Origin: Anoxybacillus flavithermus
GTDB taxonomy: Bacteria > Bacillota > Bacilli > Bacillales > Anoxybacillaceae
Length of the DNA stretch: 42,632 bases
Assembly (NCBI RefSeq): GCF_002742685.1
Contig: NZ_PEDM01000025.1
Span: 1-42,632 of the forward strand
Direction: 5' to 3'
Made by a program: the position numbers and the translations under genes. Under the pieces are notes generated by a model. That model saw nothing but the letters and a program-made list of their open reading frames with translations. It did no database searches and was not told where the DNA came from. This document shows positions 40,401 to 42,632 of the stretch, piece after piece (within the stretch, counting starts at the first letter, position 1; every line of letters begins with the position of its first letter).

Positions 40401-40844
40401 GTCAACTCGCTTATGTGGAATGGGCTATCGCTTCAGTCGTATAAATTTGGCATTCAATCGCTCAATAAAAAAGACGAAGATGCGTCATCTGTTGTGAAAA
40501 ACAATGTGCCATCAAAACCGCTTTCTTTCAATAAAAAAGGAAATGTGTATGAAGCACGTGGCTACATGAACGTCGTTGACTACGGCGATAAAGATTATTA
40601 CAAATTTGTCGTTGAAAAAGACGGCACATTTACATTCAAGCTCGATGTATCGGGCACGATGGATGGGGTCATGTCCATTTTCGATGCGCAAGGACGCCTC
40701 ATTCAAACGTACGACCATTACGGCGACGGCGATGCGGAAATCGGCACGCTTTCGTTGAAAAAAGGAACGTACTATGTCGTCGTTGAAGAATCGCTTGCTC
40801 GGCCAAATGCTAACCTATATACGCTCTCTATAACGAAGAAATAA
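37404..40844 (+). CDS. Large secreted S8 (subtilisin-like) serine protease
   Basis: An 1146-aa exoprotease. A signal peptide (1-25, cut after AQA) is followed by a prodomain (about 55-125) and the subtilisin domain with Asp163 (AVIDTG), His195 (DVHGTHVAG), the oxyanion Asn in AAAGNEA and Ser353 (LSGTSMASP). The C-terminal 700 residues are repeated beta-rich PPC-like modules, each with DxDxYxF/Y-type cores (KEGDRDYFLFTV, SGDQDFYRFTV, NDVDYYYYK, YGDKDYYKFVV). No SLH or sorting signal. ATG 37404 follows AAGGAGG; the frame to 37347 has no site. A TATAGT at 37339-37344 is the likely -10. Placed head-to-head with secA2, it is a candidate SecA2 substrate. Confidence 0.93.
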   Translation: MKKWKKTALSVSLASALIVPTVAQASTEPPIAQWKKQVTKGQASLAYKRFEEAQNQVSTDTLIVKYNEVIPAAVHRSLGATLKQSFPQLGYDVVTVQKGKDMQQVIKNYAKLKAVKRVTPSFTYKRLGFADPKADHMYLLSLLNMDKALKLAGKSSVTVAVIDTGMDTKHPELKGRVLPAYNAINPAGAPIKDVHGTHVAGIIGANANNGIGAHGVNPNVKILPIDVFGGGWGASDYTIAQGILYAIEKGAKVINMSLGGYFSSPILEEAVQKAIDAGITVVAAAGNEATDMYSIPASYEGVISVGATDSKNKLAEFSNYGPSVDIVAPGVDVYSPIYDYTKGSSFAELSGTSMASPVVAGIASLLLSKYPNLKPYQVEWILERTATDLGEKGYDLTYGNGLVNPVAALQYNIKNVPQKEKWNDETILAKAPVIDAKEPYVKIGSLTKPEEVHWVKVNVQQGESVQALLEGAQSYDYKLVFRFYPEGKTTSEKPIQVNDGRAGEMEAKLFTAKQSGVLAIGVTDANGNYNLQGKSTYTLAVQSFTELADDGLTKENPATIEQLPFVAENLTFVPEKDAKEGDRDYFLFTVAEPTIVKFQLSPVPGIDSSLNVYLAEELYRPVDPNAKYKEIPFPIASGNNNGVGKGETVTFEAQPNVQYALEVSSEPMGAFYPMLLDYGMTNNQVKEVAGSAIPYQLSAEAITLPQDEDNFPAREPMPSSGGAVEQTEKIKEQMRKPNDMIIIGDDGSWSYFEKEQIAQIKENARVYNIGDRIEAFIQFSGDQDFYRFTVPHTAIYQFSFATPDDMTPSALLFEYDEKKDDFVPVNSFYPFDWMTGKKQSDWTLILEEGKTYYMSVQNDYYQPVSNPYVITSKKLVDAPKDVNEKNNEPLQATVVNVNETKTGNFVLPNDVDYYYYKHRKANELLTLFAQPSKPNESLPKQLRGSLIPIVSVVEDTNGNMAIDEDEYNKAVMFFPNGWSPLYEVNGSFQAKKNVGYFFVVNSLMWNGLSLQSYKFGIQSLNKKDEDASSVVKNNVPSKPLSFNKKGNVYEARGYMNVVDYGDKDYYKFVVEKDGTFTFKLDVSGTMDGVMSIFDAQGRLIQTYDHYGDGDAEIGTLSLKKGTYYVVVEESLARPNANLYTLSITKK

Positions 40845-40855
40845 ATATAAATACA

Positions 40856-40890
40856 AAGGCTGCCTATGCGTACAGGCAGCCTTCCTTATT
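40856..40890 (+). terminator. Terminator after the S8 protease gene
   Basis: AAGGCTGCCT (40856-40865) is the exact reverse complement of AGGCAGCCTT (40874-40883), 8-nt loop, then a T-rich stretch. Confidence 0.8.
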
Positions 40891-40958
40891 TTTCTTTTCC
40901 ATCGTCGCGTTTGACGTGTTAACATAAATGTAGATTGATAGATAACGAGGTGATTGAC

Positions 40959-42551
40959 GTGCAACGCATGCGCTTCATTTGGCTTTCATTCATTTTTTTA
41001 TTCTTTTTTCACGCGCCTGTCCACGCCCATGTCGTTGATTTAACGAAAAAAGCGCAGGCGCAAGCGTACGAAGATTATTATCCGCTCATTGCCCGCTATA
41101 AAGGAACGAGCGGGGTGACGTTTGAAAGTTATAGCGTATATTGGAATACAGCGAAGCTTGCTCAGCTTGAACAAGAACTATTAAAAAATAAACATGGTGC
41201 GGAGCTTTCTTTATTAGGAAGCGTAAAAATTTTCCCGGATTACCCGGCAGGACAAAACGTGCTCGGGCAATATTTTGCGCAATACCAACTGAGCCCAAAG
41301 CTTGCTTTATTGCCAAATCGGTATATTTATTTGTACGGCGGCAATGAATGGACGACGGTTGAAGAGATGGCGACGACGCTCGCACATGAGTATGGGCATC
41401 ATTTCACATTTTATTACTTGTTAAATAAAGAACAGCGCCTTCCGAACGAATGGCTGCAGTCGCAGTATGCGGCGGCGCGCGAATTGTTTCGCTATCCGTC
41501 TGTTCACGCGGACGGGAGTGGGGCATACGAATGGCATATGCCTGAAATACTCGCCGAAGATTACGTGCAATTATTCGGTTCGCCAAGCGCATTAAAAGGA
41601 CATATGCAAATGAACGTTCATTTGCCGACACCGTTTGAACTTCCGACTGTACAAACGTATTGGAAAAATCAGCTTGGGGCTCCGTACGAACCGACGTCTA
41701 CGCTTCCACTACTGCTGACAAATTATACGGTGAAAAATAACGTGTATGCGCTAAAGCTTTACACATATGCCGATGCAACCGCATACGTAAACGCACAAGA
41801 TGGAGAAGGGCGCTACGCCTCCATTTATATCGGAAGTGTGCCAAAAGGAGTCAATGAGACGGTATACGATGGGATGAAACTAAGTAGTCAAGTATCATGG
41901 CTGTTTCGAGCAACGTTTGTCGATACGGCATTATTCCGTGTCGTTCAGCCGACAACAAAAGGATTTAACCGCGGTTCAGCGACGTTGCGTGTATCTTATG
42001 GGGCGATCGATACGCATCTTTCTACTCCCCCGATTTTTCCAGATGTCGTCGGGGAGGAGTTACAAGAAGCAGCAAAATTATTATCGGAACGAGCGATTAT
42101 TTCGGGATTTCCAGATGGAACATTTCGTCCAAACGAACGGCTCCTTCGCCGTCATGCTGCCCTTATGCTTATTCGTGAATTAAAGTTGACGTTGCCTGAA
42201 GGATATGTCATCAAGGCGAAAGATGTAAAACCGACGGATCCGTGGTATAAAGAGATGGCGATTGCGGAGGCGTATGGACTGCTGACGGGATATAACGGAA
42301 AGCTACATCCAAATGACTACATGACCCGCGCCCAAATGGCAGCAATTTTGACGAGAGTGTATGCTGATGTGTACGAACAACCGACAACGAATCAATTGTT
42401 TTTTGATGTGCCTTCTTCCCATTGGGCGTATGGACCGATCAATACGTTGTTTTATAATCAAATTACGATCAACAACCCATATCGTCCGAACGACGTTGTG
42501 ACGCGTGGACAGTTTGCCCTCTTTTTAAAACGAACAATCGATAAAAAATAG
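40959..42551 (+). CDS. SLH-domain zinc metalloprotease, cell-surface
   Basis: A 530-aa secreted protein. A signal peptide ends near HAPVHA. The catalytic region has the zincin motif LAHEYGHHFT with His143, Glu144 and His147, and a probable third ligand in ILAEDYVQLF. A linker domain follows, then three SLH repeats over about 355-530, marked by FPDVVGEELQEAAK...GFPDGTFRPN, GLLTGYNGKLHPNDYMTRAQ and FFDVPSSHWAYGPI...YRPNDVVTRGQFA. SLH trimers bind pyruvylated wall polymer, the product of CsaB at 24315. I chose GTG 40959, with CGAGGTGAT upstream; the ATG at 40935 lies before that site. Confidence 0.9.
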   Translation: MQRMRFIWLSFIFLFFFHAPVHAHVVDLTKKAQAQAYEDYYPLIARYKGTSGVTFESYSVYWNTAKLAQLEQELLKNKHGAELSLLGSVKIFPDYPAGQNVLGQYFAQYQLSPKLALLPNRYIYLYGGNEWTTVEEMATTLAHEYGHHFTFYYLLNKEQRLPNEWLQSQYAAARELFRYPSVHADGSGAYEWHMPEILAEDYVQLFGSPSALKGHMQMNVHLPTPFELPTVQTYWKNQLGAPYEPTSTLPLLLTNYTVKNNVYALKLYTYADATAYVNAQDGEGRYASIYIGSVPKGVNETVYDGMKLSSQVSWLFRATFVDTALFRVVQPTTKGFNRGSATLRVSYGAIDTHLSTPPIFPDVVGEELQEAAKLLSERAIISGFPDGTFRPNERLLRRHAALMLIRELKLTLPEGYVIKAKDVKPTDPWYKEMAIAEAYGLLTGYNGKLHPNDYMTRAQMAAILTRVYADVYEQPTTNQLFFDVPSSHWAYGPINTLFYNQITINNPYRPNDVVTRGQFALFLKRTIDKK

Positions 42552-42608
42552 CGAGGAAAGCTTGTCCTTCCTCGCTACAGCTTGTCGACAAAGTCGACAA
42601 GCTGTTTT
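42551..42608 (+). terminator. Tandem hairpins ending the SLH protease gene
   Basis: GCGAGGAA (42551-42558) pairs with TTCCTCGC (42568-42575). Then CAGCTTGTCGAC (42578-42589) pairs exactly with GTCGACAAGCTG (42593-42604) over AAA, followed by TTTT. The second is the real terminator. Confidence 0.85.
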
Positions 42609-42632
42609 AATATATAGGTACAAGGGTATTTT

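Overview
The window looks like a stretch of chromosome from a moderately thermophilic, low-to-moderate-GC Bacillaceae, most like Anoxybacillus or Geobacillus. That assignment is inferred from protein similarity recalled from memory (fabZ, ywpF, ywqA/ywqB, tagA/csaB, comK, secA2), from strong AGGAGG-type ribosome binding sites, and from a Geobacillus/Anoxybacillus-style palindromic repeat. No rRNA, tRNA, CRISPR array or prophage was seen.

Layout. 1-286 is the right end of an ISL3-like insertion sequence that stops 18 bp before fabZ. 305-2713 holds fabZ, a small acidic lipoprotein whose ribosome binding site lies in a hairpin, a gene split by a -1 frameshift at an A AAA AAG heptamer, a near-consensus sigma-D promoter with a Spo0A-box-like site, and a repetitive coiled-coil gene. 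2780-8014 is a UDP-sugar block (galU, UDP-glucose dehydrogenase, galE). It is interrupted by a decayed, truncated transposase element, the start of a truncated polysaccharide gene and an orphan pair of LacI/CcpA-type operators. 8111-20053 holds an RND exporter, a convergent Snf2-helicase/SWIM-protein operon with a possible 29-aa microprotein, a VanZ-like protein, an oxidoreductase/CvfB operon, a SEC-C protein and an unknown gene.

20193-25397 is a tightly overlapped four-gene operon: TagA-type glycosyltransferase, MurJ/SpoVB-type flippase, DUF5693 membrane protein and CsaB pyruvyltransferase. Each junction is a 4-bp ATGA overlap. It is a good candidate for making and pyruvylating a secondary cell-wall polymer. 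25504-31921 carries a chemotaxis receptor, a short ComK, a DUF1284 protein, an aspartokinase, a sortase-D/substrate pair, and ywpF. 31922-33955 is a regulatory stretch with a candidate small RNA, a second repetitive coiled-coil gene, an XRE regulator and an unknown gene behind a Spo0A-box-like site.

33949-42551 is an accessory secretion and cell-surface module: a SLAP-domain protein and SecA2 on the minus strand, then a large secreted S8 protease and an SLH-domain zinc metalloprotease on the plus strand. CsaB-type pyruvylation makes the ligand that SLH domains bind. SecA2 with its SLAP partner is known in Bacillus anthracis to export S-layer proteins. The two ends of the window may therefore serve one envelope system. 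The least explained signals are RNA-level: hairpins that enclose or pair with ribosome binding sites, the frameshift heptamer, and two short promoter-to-terminator units without a convincing ORF.
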